Origin: Streptomonospora salina
GTDB lineage: Bacteria; Actinomycetota; Actinomycetes; Streptosporangiales; Streptosporangiaceae
NCBI RefSeq assembly: GCF_014204715.1
Contig: NZ_JACHLY010000001.1
Span: 2,746,001 to 2,810,000, forward strand
DNA: 64,000 bases
Reading direction: 5' to 3'
In this document: positions 16,427 through 24,379 of the stretch, piece by piece
Position numbering within the stretch: the first letter of the stretch is position 1
How the letters are laid out: every line of letters begins with the position of its first letter
Made by a program: the position numbers and the translations under genes
The notes under the pieces: generated by a model
The model's database searches: none
The model's input: only the letters and a program-made list of their open reading frames with translations
Told to the model about the DNA's origin: nothing

Positions 16427-16690
16427 CTACTGGGACCAGGGCAGCAAGCGATCGAGGACGCGCCACGCCGCATCCCGACGATCGGCCTTGCTCGACCAGA
16501 CCGCAGGCACAACGATGCCGACGAAAAGCAGCAGCGCCACCCCAGCGAGCACCCATCCGGCTCCTGGCACGTGACGTAGCAGCGGCTCAGCTAGGGACAC
16601 CAGGGGCGGGGCGCCCGCCATGTCCAGGACCTCGTTCGGCGTGTCGCTCCTGACATGTTCAAGCCCAGGTGGAGCGTCTACGATAGGCAT
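16427..16690 (-). CDS. Small single-pass membrane protein between CRISPR loci
   Basis: An 87-residue protein starting at ATG 16690 with AAGGAAG 7 bases upstream, a good ribosome-binding site. One hydrophobic segment, GWVLAGVALLLFVGIVVP at about residues 45-62, is followed by KADRR, so the C-terminus should be cytoplasmic. I do not recognise a family. It is transcribed away from cas3 and lies between the decayed array and the pseudo-repeat element. It could be an accessory of the CRISPR locus or unrelated. Confidence 0.5.
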   Translation of the reverse strand: MPIVDAPPGLEHVRSDTPNEVLDMAGAPPLVSLAEPLLRHVPGAGWVLAGVALLLFVGIVVPAVWSSKADRRDAAWRVLDRLLPWSQ

Positions 16691-16732
16691 TATCGACTTC
16701 CTTTCTTGTTAACGGGCGGAAGTTGTTTGCGA

Positions 16733-16760
16733 GCGGCCTCCCGGTGCAACGGGGGGCCGC
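16733..16760. repeat. GC-rich hairpin upstream of the small membrane protein
   Basis: GCGGCCTCCC (16733-16742) pairs with GGGGGGCCGC (16751-16760) with one mismatch. GTTGTTTGC occurs on both sides (16722-16730 and 16762-16770). It could be a terminator or leader structure for minus-strand transcription into the gene starting at 16690. Confidence 0.4.
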
Positions 16761-16905
16761 TGTTGTTTGCGGTGGAGGCCCAGTCGCCCCACCAGCGCAA
16801 GCGGCGTAGGCCGCTCGCTGGCCACGTAGGCCAGGGCGCAGGGCGGACTGAGACAGGGTGACGATAGCACGCATGGTACTGCTGTGTGGGCCTCTCGGTC
16901 GGTTA

Positions 16906-16937
16906 CATGAGAGGTGCGTAGTGAGTGAATCTAGACC
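16906..16937 (-). promoter_or_regulatory. Partial protospacer-like target of the upstream mini-array guide
   Basis: Read on the minus strand from 16937, this site matches the pseudo-spacer 17064-17095 at 22 of 32 positions. Positions 1-7 (GGTCTAG) match exactly. The ten mismatches are at 8, 9, 12, 16, 18, 24 and 29-32; positions 12, 18, 24 and 30 are ones that type I-E Cascade flips out and does not read. The minus-strand base triplet before the match is AAC, close to the usual I-E PAM AAG. The site overlaps the ribosome-binding site and first codons of a mini-ORF. Confidence 0.6.
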
Positions 16938-16965
16938 GTTCAGCGGGTTGGTGAGAGAAGCGTAA
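16921..16965 (+). CDS. Candidate 14-codon mini-ORF under guide control (CreT-like or leader peptide)
   Basis: GTG at 16921 follows GAGAGGT (16909-16915) at 5-6 bases, a strong ribosome-binding site, and reads VSESRPFSGLVREA before TAA. It uses AGA at codons 5 and 12, which is very rare at this GC content, and the following bases to 16980 are AGA-rich. A hairpin CCCGAG/CTCGGG with a T-rich loop at 16987-17008 could end a small RNA. In known CreTA modules the repressed partner is a small RNA whose mini-ORF traps a rare arginine tRNA. The similarity is suggestive only. Confidence 0.3.
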   Translation: MSESRPFSGLVREA

Positions 16966-17034
16966 GAGAGAGAAGCAAGACCGTTGCCCGAGTTTGAGTT
17001 TTCTCGGGTATGGTGATCACTGCGAACGAAGTTC

Positions 17035-17124
17035 TCGCTCCCTTCGCATGGAGGGATGACCCCGGTCTAGCGTCGCTCTCGACGCAACTCTTGCAGTGCT
17101 CCCCGCGCCTGCGGGGATCGATCG
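17035..17124 (+). CRISPR. Degenerate two-repeat mini-array upstream of cas3, candidate regulatory guide RNA
   Basis: A 29-nt pseudo-repeat at 17035-17063 matches the CRISPR consensus at 21 positions. A better one at 17096-17124 differs mainly in the loop and the 3' tail. They are exactly 61 nt apart, enclosing a 32-nt pseudo-spacer. In the first pseudo-repeat two hairpin pairs have changed on both sides: pair 9-18 from C-G to T-A, and pair 10-17 from G-C to T-G. Stem pairing therefore survives, which argues for selection on the RNA. The spacer partly matches 16906-16937. Such features define creA/creR-type guides. Confidence 0.65.
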
Positions 17125-17126
17125 CG

Positions 17127-17183
17127 GGTGGACGGTTCGGAGGGCGGCGGTTTGGCCTGTCTGCCCTCCGGCCCGCATCCACC
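17127..17183 (+). repeat. Two-part stem-loop between the mini-array and cas3
   Basis: GGTGGA (17127-17132) pairs with TCCACC (17178-17183), and GGAGGGC (17139-17145) pairs with GCCCTCC (17163-17169). It begins directly after the second pseudo-repeat and ends 50 bases before cas3, so it could terminate the guide RNA or attenuate cas transcription. Confidence 0.5.
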
Positions 17184-17232
17184 GAGTTATCGGAGCACTA
17201 AATTTCCCGTTCTGCCTGCCATGGGAGGTCTC

Positions 17233-20184
17233 ATGCGATTGACTTCTCCCATGGACTCCGAGGGCTCCCCCCTGCCTTGGCCCGACAGGCTGTCCGCAGC
17301 CGCGCGCGCCGTGTGGGCCAAGCACGATCACGACTTCGACGGCTGGCTTCCGCTGTGGCGGCACATGGCCGACAGTGCCGCCGTTGCGGGGCGGCTGTGG
17401 GACGAATGGGTGCCCGACCAGGTCCGTCGGCTGGTGTCGGCCGAGCTGCCCGGCGGCGCCGACGACGCGCGCCGACTGGCGGTGTGGCTGGCCGCGGTCC
17501 ACGACATCGGCAAGGCGACGCCGGCCTTCGCTTGCCAGGTCGAAGGCCTCGCCGACCGGATGCGCAGCGAAGGTCTGGAAATGCGGCTGCAGAAGCAGAT
17601 CCCCGACCGCAACCTCGCCCCGCACGGACTGGCCGGCCAGCTGCTGCTGCAGGAATGGCTCATCGAGCGACACGGCTGGCCCAAACCGGCCACGCTCCAG
17701 CTGTCGGTGGTCGTCGGCGGCCACCACGGCATTCCGCCGACCCAGGCGCAGATCCACGAGCTGATACGGCACCGGTCGCTGCTGCGGACCCGCGGCAGCG
17801 AGGACGCCTGGCGCAGCGTCCAGCACGAACTCCTCGACGCCGCCGCGCAGACCTGCGCCGTTCACGATCGCCTGCCCCTCTGGCGGGAGGTGAAGCTGCC
17901 GCAACCGGTGCAGGCGCTGCTGACCGCCGTGGTGATCATGGCCGACTGGATCGCCAGCAACCCGGAATTGTTCCCGTACTTCCCCGGAGAACGCGGCAGC
18001 GACCCCGAACGCGTCGACGCGGCCTGGCAGGGCCTGAACCTGCCGCGCCCCTGGGCCGCGGACGAGCCCGAGGCCGAGCCCGGCGCCCACGTCGCCGCGC
18101 GCTTCGACCTGCCGGCCGGCGCCCGGATCCGCCCGGTGCAGGAAGCCGCGGTGGCCGCAGCCCGCGACATGGCCGCACCGGGCCTGATGGTGATCGAGGC
18201 GCCGATGGGAGAGGGCAAGACCGAGGCCGCCCTGGCCGTCGCGGAGGTCTTCGCGGCCCGTTCCGGCGCCGGCGGCTGCTTCATCGCGCTGCCCACGATG
18301 GCCACCGGCAACGCCATGTTCCCCCGCCTGCTCGACTGGCTCGACCACCTGCCCGACACCCGTGAGGGAACCGGTGCGCACTCCGTGTTCCTCGCCCACT
18401 CCAAGGCCGCGCTCAACGAGGACTTCGCCGAGCTGATGCGCGCCGGACGCCGCTCCCTGGCCGGCATCGACCGCGACGGCGGCGCCGACACGTGGCAGCC
18501 CCGCACCGACGCCCAGGCCGCCTCAGCCGAGCTGGTCGCCCACCACTGGCTGCGCGGCCGCAAGAAGGGGATGCTGTCCTCCTTCGCCGTCGGCACCATC
18601 GATCAGCTGCTCTTCGCCGGGCTCAAGAGCCGCCATCTGGCGCTGCGCCACCTCGCCCTGGCGGGCAAAGTCGTGGTGATCGACGAGGCCCACGCCTACG
18701 ACACCTACATGAACGCTTATCTCGACCGGGTCCTGTCCTGGCTGGGCGCCTACCGGGTGCCGGTCGTGGTGCTCTCGGCCACGCTGCCGTCGCGCAGGCG
18801 CCGTGAGCTCGCCCATGCCTATGCCGGAGCCCAAGCCACCGACACCGGCTTCGCCGGCGTTCAGGCGGCACAGGCCTATCCCCTCATCACCGCCGTCGCC
18901 CCGGGCGGCCTTCCCCGGGTGTCGGCCCCCGAGGCCTCCGGCCGCGGCACCGCGGTGCACGTGGAGCGTCTCGACGACGACTTCGACCACCTGACCGACC
19001 GGTTGGAAACCGAACTCGAGGACGGCGGGTGCGTCCTGGTGGTGCGCAACACCGTGCGCCGCGTCGTGGAGACCGCGGCGCATCTGCGCACACGCTTCGG
19101 CGATGAGCAGGTCACCGTCGCCCACGCCCGCTTCCTTGATCCGGATCGCGCCGACAACGACGCCGGGCTGCTCGCCGAATTCGGCTCCCCCGACTACGTC
19201 GCGAAACACGGCGGCGCCCGCCCCGAGCGGCGGATCGTGGTCGCCAGCCAGGTGGCCGAGCAGTCCCTGGACGTCGACTTCGACCTGCTGGTCAGCGACC
19301 TGGCCCCGATCGACCTGCTGCTGCAGCGCATGGGCCGCCTGCACCGCCACCGGCGCGGCGCGGACCAGAGCGAGCGCCCGCCGCGGCTGCGCAGGGCCCG
19401 CTGCCTGATCACCGGAGCCGACTGGGACGCGCCTGTGCCCGAGCCCGACCCTGGCTCCCGCCGCGTCTACCGCACCTATCCCCTCCTGCGGTCGGCGGCC
19501 GCCCTCGAGCCCTACCTCGCCCGGACGGACGGGACCGGGAACGCGCTGCGCCTGCCCGAGGACATCAGCCCCCTCGTGCAGCGCGCCTACGGCGACGAGG
19601 AGATCGGCCCTGCGGAGTGGGGCGAAGCCATGGGCAAGGCGCGCGCCGACCACGAAAAACACCAGGCCGAGCAGCACGCCAAGGCCGACGCGTTCCTGCT
19701 CAACCCGCAGGCGCGCCCCGGCCGGGCCCTGGTGGGCTGGGTCGATGCCGGCGTCGGCGACGCCGACGACACCCGCCGCGGCAAAGCCCAAGTCCGCGAC
19801 ACCGAGGAGACCCTCGAAGTCCTGGTCGTGCAGCGGCGCCCCGACGGCGCCCTGGCCACGGTGCCCTGGCTGAGCCCCGACCGCCACGGCCGCGCCCGCG
19901 GCGGCCTGGAACTGCCCACCGACACCGCCCCCGATCACCGGCGCGCACGCATCGTGGCCGCCTGCGGGCTCCGCCTGCCGCCCGAGTTCTCCAACGCCCG
20001 CACCCTGGATCGGGCCATCGCCGAACTCGAGGAGCAGTGCGTGCCCGGCTGGCAGAGCAAGGAGGCCTATTGGCTCGCCGGCGAGCTGGTCCTCGTCCTG
20101 GACGAGGAATGTCATAGCAGCCTGGCAGGCTACGAACTCCGCTACACCCGGTCCGACGGTCTCGAGGTCCACCGTGCCGAATGA
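17233..20184 (+). CDS. cas3: Type I-E Cas3 nuclease-helicase
   Basis: A 983-residue protein. ATG 17233 was chosen because GGGAGG ends four bases before it; earlier in-frame starts lie in the hairpin. The N-terminal HD nuclease has HMADSAAVAG and H90-D91 (VHDIGK), with further histidines near 137-165. The SF2 helicase follows: Walker A GEGKT (K329), DEAH at 484-487, VLSATLP, and motif VI QRMGRLHRH. It degrades DNA marked by Cascade. Its stop overlaps the cas8e start by 11 nt, opening a tightly packed eight-gene operon. Control by the upstream mini-array is proposed. Confidence 0.97.
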   Translation: MRLTSPMDSEGSPLPWPDRLSAAARAVWAKHDHDFDGWLPLWRHMADSAAVAGRLWDEWVPDQVRRLVSAELPGGADDARRLAVWLAAVHDIGKATPAFACQVEGLADRMRSEGLEMRLQKQIPDRNLAPHGLAGQLLLQEWLIERHGWPKPATLQLSVVVGGHHGIPPTQAQIHELIRHRSLLRTRGSEDAWRSVQHELLDAAAQTCAVHDRLPLWREVKLPQPVQALLTAVVIMADWIASNPELFPYFPGERGSDPERVDAAWQGLNLPRPWAADEPEAEPGAHVAARFDLPAGARIRPVQEAAVAAARDMAAPGLMVIEAPMGEGKTEAALAVAEVFAARSGAGGCFIALPTMATGNAMFPRLLDWLDHLPDTREGTGAHSVFLAHSKAALNEDFAELMRAGRRSLAGIDRDGGADTWQPRTDAQAASAELVAHHWLRGRKKGMLSSFAVGTIDQLLFAGLKSRHLALRHLALAGKVVVIDEAHAYDTYMNAYLDRVLSWLGAYRVPVVVLSATLPSRRRRELAHAYAGAQATDTGFAGVQAAQAYPLITAVAPGGLPRVSAPEASGRGTAVHVERLDDDFDHLTDRLETELEDGGCVLVVRNTVRRVVETAAHLRTRFGDEQVTVAHARFLDPDRADNDAGLLAEFGSPDYVAKHGGARPERRIVVASQVAEQSLDVDFDLLVSDLAPIDLLLQRMGRLHRHRRGADQSERPPRLRRARCLITGADWDAPVPEPDPGSRRVYRTYPLLRSAAALEPYLARTDGTGNALRLPEDISPLVQRAYGDEEIGPAEWGEAMGKARADHEKHQAEQHAKADAFLLNPQARPGRALVGWVDAGVGDADDTRRGKAQVRDTEETLEVLVVQRRPDGALATVPWLSPDRHGRARGGLELPTDTAPDHRRARIVAACGLRLPPEFSNARTLDRAIAELEEQCVPGWQSKEAYWLAGELVLVLDEECHSSLAGYELRYTRSDGLEVHRAE

Positions 20185-21826
20185 CGCCCCCCGACCCTCC
20201 TTCGATCTGACCACGCGACCGTGGATCCCCGTGCAGCGGCTCGACGGCACCGAGCAAGAACTGTCGCTGCACGACCTCCTCCAGCACACCGCGTCACTGC
20301 GCCGGATCGTCGGCGACGTCCCCACCCAGGAGTTCGCCCTGGTGCGGCTCGTTCTGGCGATCGTCCACGACGCCGTCGACGGGCCGACGGACACAGACGA
20401 ATGGTCTCAGTACCGGGAGGACGGACTGCCCGCCGAGGTGTTGTCGGCCTACCTGGACGAACACCGCGACCGCTTCGACCTGCTGCACCCGCAGACGCCC
20501 TTCTTCCAGGTCGCCGACCTGCGCACGGCCAAAGACGAGGTCTTCTCCCTCGACCGGATCGTGGCCGACGTGCCCAACGGCGACCCGTTCTTCACCATGC
20601 GGGCCCGCGGCGTCGACCGGCTCGGCTTCGCCGAGGCCGCCCGCTGGGTCGTCCATGCCCACGCCTTCGACCCCTCCGGCATCAAATCCGGCGCGGTGGG
20701 CGACCCCCGCGTCAAAGGCGGCAAGGGCTACCCCCAGGGCGTGGGGTGGGCCGGCAACCTCGGCGGGGTCCTGGCCGAGGGCGCCACACTGCAGGAGACA
20801 CTGCTGCTCAACCTGGTCGCCGCCGATGTCGACAACCTGCGCATCGACGCCGACGACCGCCCCGCCTGGCGCCGCGACCCCGCCGGCGCCGCCCCCGCCG
20901 AGGACACGGAGCTGGCCGCGCGCCCCACCGGGGTCCGCGACCTCTACACCTGGCAGAGCCGCCGCCTGCGGCTCCAGTACGACGCCGACGGCGTCTACGG
21001 AGCGCTGCTGGCCTACGGCGACCCGCTGCCGGCACGCAACATGCACAACCGCGAACCCATGACCGCCTGGCGGCGCAGCCCCGCCCAGGAGAAGAAGCAC
21101 AGCCTGGCCCAGGTGTACCTGCCGCGCGAGCACGACCCCGCCCGCAGCGCCTGGCGCGGCTTGGCGGCCCTGGTCACCGGCCGGGTCACCGGCGGTGAAC
21201 AACGCCAAGAGGCCGCGGCCCTTGTACGGCCGCGCATCCTCGACTGGGTCGCGCGGCTGGCCAACGAAGGATTCCTGGAAGCCGACCACCCCATCCGACC
21301 CCGCCTGTTCGGCGCCGTCTACGGCACCCAGCAGTCGGTCATCGACGAGATCGTCGACGACGGCGTCGCCATGGCCGTGGTCCTCCTGCACGAGCGCGAC
21401 GACGGACTCGGGCAGACCGCGGTCGATGCGGTCAACGACGCCGAGAAGGCCGTGACCGTCCTGGGCGATCTCGCCCAGCGCCTGGCTCAAGCGGCCGGAG
21501 CCGAATCCGACGGCCCGCGCGCGACGGCCCGCGACCTCGGCTTCGCCGAACTCGACGGCCCCTTCCGCGACTGGCTGGCCGCGATCGCGCCCGGCGACGA
21601 GCCCGAAGACAAGCACACCGAGTGGCAGCACCGCGCCCGCCGACACATCCGCGACCTCGGCAAGCAGTTGGTCGACCAGGCAGGCGACGCGGCCTGGACC
21701 GGACGCCTCATCGAAACCAAGCAGAACACCTTCTGGCTCACGGCGGGCGGCGCCGACCTGCGTTTCCGCGCCGACCTGAACAAGGCGCTGCCCATGACCG
21801 CCCCGGCAGACAAGGAATCAGCGTGA
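20174..21826 (+). CDS. cas8e: Cascade large subunit Cas8e (Cse1/CasA)
   Basis: A 550-residue protein with the Cse1 opening FDLTTRPWIPV and SLHDLL, and the family segments FALVRLVLAIVHDA, LLHPQTPFFQV and GNLGGVLAEGATLQETLLLNL. A four-helix bundle forms the C-terminal third. Cse1 reads the PAM, starts unwinding of the target and recruits Cas3. The length is usual for actinobacterial members (500-570 residues). It overlaps cas3 by 11 nt and cse2 by 4 nt. Confidence 0.95.
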   Translation: MPNDAPRPSFDLTTRPWIPVQRLDGTEQELSLHDLLQHTASLRRIVGDVPTQEFALVRLVLAIVHDAVDGPTDTDEWSQYREDGLPAEVLSAYLDEHRDRFDLLHPQTPFFQVADLRTAKDEVFSLDRIVADVPNGDPFFTMRARGVDRLGFAEAARWVVHAHAFDPSGIKSGAVGDPRVKGGKGYPQGVGWAGNLGGVLAEGATLQETLLLNLVAADVDNLRIDADDRPAWRRDPAGAAPAEDTELAARPTGVRDLYTWQSRRLRLQYDADGVYGALLAYGDPLPARNMHNREPMTAWRRSPAQEKKHSLAQVYLPREHDPARSAWRGLAALVTGRVTGGEQRQEAAALVRPRILDWVARLANEGFLEADHPIRPRLFGAVYGTQQSVIDEIVDDGVAMAVVLLHERDDGLGQTAVDAVNDAEKAVTVLGDLAQRLAQAAGAESDGPRATARDLGFAELDGPFRDWLAAIAPGDEPEDKHTEWQHRARRHIRDLGKQLVDQAGDAAWTGRLIETKQNTFWLTAGGADLRFRADLNKALPMTAPADKESA

Positions 21827-22491
21827 CTACGACGGCCCCCAAGCACGTACCGGATCTGCAGTGGGTCGGCGCCTTCGTCGACGAGCGCGTCCGCGAGATC
21901 CAATACGGCTACCTGCAGGACCGCTCCGATGCTGTGGCCACCCTCGCGCAGCTGCGGCGCGGCGCCGGGAAGACCGTCGCCGAGGTCCCCGAGCTGTGGG
22001 GGCTGACGCTGGACGACCGGTTCTACACCCGGGCACCCCGTGTTCCCGACGCGGACACCGGGGGCGACCCGGCCGAGGAAGCCGCCCACGTCGCGCTGAC
22101 GCTCTATGGCGTGCACCAGCAGTCGCGCCGCGAGGACCGCATGCACCAGCGCGGACGCGACCTCGGTGGTGCCGTGCGACGGCTGATGCCGCCCGGCGAC
22201 ATCGACGAACCGGTGCGCCGCCGGTTCGTCCAGGCCGGTACCGCCCACGACCTCCCCAGCCTCGCCTACCGGCTGCGCGAGATCGTCGTGCTGCTGCGCC
22301 GCGAGGCCGTGGCTCTGGACTACGGCCTGCTGGCCGACCGGATCCACCGGTTCCAGCAGCCCGGTGGCCGCACCACGGTCCGCGCGGCATGGGGTCGGGC
22401 CTTCCACGCCGCCTCCGCCGCGGCCGTCCCCGCCGACGCCTCCGCACCCCCTGATGACACCACTCCCGAGACCGACGAGGACCACGCATGA
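21823..22491 (+). CDS. cse2: Cascade small subunit Cse2 (CasB, Cas11)
   Basis: A 222-residue helical protein. The start is GTG 21823, overlapping the cas8e stop (GTGA); longer upstream readings are out of register with the operon layout. It shows the Cse2 pattern LAQLRRGAGKTVAEVPELWG and ALTLYGVHQQSRREDRMHQRG, then RRFVQAGTAHDLPSLAYRLREIV. Two copies line the belly of Cascade and stabilise the R-loop. It overlaps cas7e by 4 nt. Confidence 0.93.
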   Translation: MTTTAPKHVPDLQWVGAFVDERVREIQYGYLQDRSDAVATLAQLRRGAGKTVAEVPELWGLTLDDRFYTRAPRVPDADTGGDPAEEAAHVALTLYGVHQQSRREDRMHQRGRDLGGAVRRLMPPGDIDEPVRRRFVQAGTAHDLPSLAYRLREIVVLLRREAVALDYGLLADRIHRFQQPGGRTTVRAAWGRAFHAASAAAVPADASAPPDDTTPETDEDHA

Positions 22492-23669
22492 GCCGCACCA
22501 TCCTGGACCTGCACGTGCTCCAGACCGTGCCGCCCAGCAACATCAACCGCGACGACACCGGCGCCCCTAAAACCGCGGTCTACGGCGGTGCGCGCCGGTC
22601 CCGCGTCTCCAGCCAGGCCTGGAAGCGCGCCACCCGCATGGCCTTCGACGACCTGCTCGACGCCGGCGAACTGGGTGTGCGCACCAAACGGGTCGCCGAA
22701 CTGCTGACCGTGCGCATCCAGAACATCGACACCGCGATCGAGGAGCGTGAAGCCTGGACCCTGGCCGCCGAGACCGTCCAGGCCGCCACCGGCTCCAAGA
22801 TCGACGTCCCCAAACGCAAGGCGGAGGCGGCCAAGAAGAACGGCCAACCGGAGCCGGCTCCCGAGTCCGCCTACCTGATGTTCCTCAGCGCCCGCCAGCT
22901 CGACGCCCTCGCCGAGCTCGCCGTCGAAGGCCGCGCCGACATCAAGGCCTTCCTCAAGGACAACAAGAAGCGCGCCAAGGAGCTCGCCGACACCCGCCAC
23001 TCCGTCGACATCGCCCTGTTCGGCCGCATGGTCGCCGACGGCGCCGACGTCAACGTCGACGCCGCCGCCCAGGTCGCCCACGCCATCAGCGTGCACCCGG
23101 TGGAGAACGAATCCGACTACTACACCGCCGTCGACGACGAGAACCCTGACGAGGAGACCGGCGCGGGCATGATCGGCACGGTGGAGTTCAACTCCGCCAC
23201 CCTGTACCGCTACGCCGCCCTGGACGCCGACCTGCTGCGCCGCAACCTGGGGGAGGGGCTGCGCGAGGACGAGCCGGTCACCCAGCCGCTGCGCCGCGCC
23301 GTGGAGGCCTTCGTGCGCGGGTTCGTCGAATCCCTTCCCACCGGCAAGGTCAACACCTTCGGCAACCACACGCTGCCTGAGGCGGTGATCGTGAAGCTGC
23401 GCCGCACGCGTCCGGTTAGCTTCGTCGGCGCCTTCGAGGAACCGGTCGCGCCGGGCGACGGCCACGTGCGCAAAGCCAGCGAGCGCCTGGCCGACTACGT
23501 CGGCCAGGTCGAGGCGGCCTACGGCCTCGCCGACGATACCGAGACCTGGGTGCTGCGGGTGGGGCCCAGCACGGCCGACCTCGCCGATCTGGGCACCGAG
23601 CTGCCTCTGGCCGAGTTGGTCACCGCCGTCGGTACCGCCACGGCCGAGCGGTCGGCGCCCACCGCATGA
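22488..23669 (+). CDS. cas7e: Cascade backbone subunit Cas7e (Cse4/CasC)
   Basis: A 393-residue RAMP protein. The N-terminus is diagnostic: LDLHVLQTVPPSNINRDDTG, then GGARRSRVSSQAWKRATR. A lysine-rich insertion (KRKAEAAKKNGQ) and FNSATLYRYAALD follow. Six copies form the backbone along the crRNA, and their thumbs flip out every sixth base, the spacing that the mini-array mismatches follow. It sits between cse2 and cas5e with 4-nt overlaps on both sides. Confidence 0.96.
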   Translation: MSRTILDLHVLQTVPPSNINRDDTGAPKTAVYGGARRSRVSSQAWKRATRMAFDDLLDAGELGVRTKRVAELLTVRIQNIDTAIEEREAWTLAAETVQAATGSKIDVPKRKAEAAKKNGQPEPAPESAYLMFLSARQLDALAELAVEGRADIKAFLKDNKKRAKELADTRHSVDIALFGRMVADGADVNVDAAAQVAHAISVHPVENESDYYTAVDDENPDEETGAGMIGTVEFNSATLYRYAALDADLLRRNLGEGLREDEPVTQPLRRAVEAFVRGFVESLPTGKVNTFGNHTLPEAVIVKLRRTRPVSFVGAFEEPVAPGDGHVRKASERLADYVGQVEAAYGLADDTETWVLRVGPSTADLADLGTELPLAELVTAVGTATAERSAPTA

Positions 23670-24379
23670 GTGCCCTGATGCTCCAGCTGGCCGGTCCCCT
23701 GCAAGCGTGGGGATCGGCGGCCCGCTTCGCCCGGCGCACCACCGAGAACGCCCCCACCAAGAGCGGGGTGATCGGACTGCTGGCCGCAGCCCAGGGCCGC
23801 GATCGCACCCAGGACCTGTCGGATCTGACCGCGCTGGATTTCGGGGTGCGTATCGACCAGCCCGGCACCCGCGTGCGCGATTACCAGACCGCCCACCACC
23901 TCGACACGGACCGGTCCATGCCCGTCTCCGAGCGGTTCTACCTGGCCGACGCCGTGTTCGTCGCCGCGGTGGCAGGCGACGACGCGCTCATCGACCGGCT
24001 CCATGAGGCGGTGCGGGCACCGGTCTACCTGCCGTATCTGGGGCGGCGCTCGTGCCCGCCGGCACGGCCCGTCGACCTGGGCCTGCGCAGCGGAACCGGT
24101 GTGCACGAGGCGCTCGAATCCGAGGAATGGCGGGCCTCGACCTGGTACCAGCGCCGTCTGCGGCGGGAGGCCGCGGTATCCCTGCCGCTCCTGGTCGACG
24201 CCGTTGCCGGCGACACCCGCGCCGACAGCCGGCGCGACACCCCGCTGAGCTTCGATCCGCTCCACCGCCGCTACGCCCTGCGCGGCGTGCGCACCCACAC
24301 GGTCGAGGTCGCCAACCCGTGGGCCCGAGGACCCGCGGCCCCCGAACACGATCCGACCAGCCTGCTGGGAGGCGACTGA
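23666..24379 (+). CDS. cas5e: Cascade subunit Cas5e (CasD)
   Basis: A 237-residue RAMP protein. It opens with ALMLQLAGPLQAWGSAARFA and TKSGVIGLLAAAQGR, the hallmark of Cas5e, followed by GVRIDQPGTRVRDYQTAHHL and a C-terminal glycine-rich strand. It binds the 5' handle of the crRNA at the foot of Cascade. Its last base is the first base of the cas6e start codon. Confidence 0.95.
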   Translation: MSALMLQLAGPLQAWGSAARFARRTTENAPTKSGVIGLLAAAQGRDRTQDLSDLTALDFGVRIDQPGTRVRDYQTAHHLDTDRSMPVSERFYLADAVFVAAVAGDDALIDRLHEAVRAPVYLPYLGRRSCPPARPVDLGLRSGTGVHEALESEEWRASTWYQRRLRREAAVSLPLLVDAVAGDTRADSRRDTPLSFDPLHRRYALRGVRTHTVEVANPWARGPAAPEHDPTSLLGGD

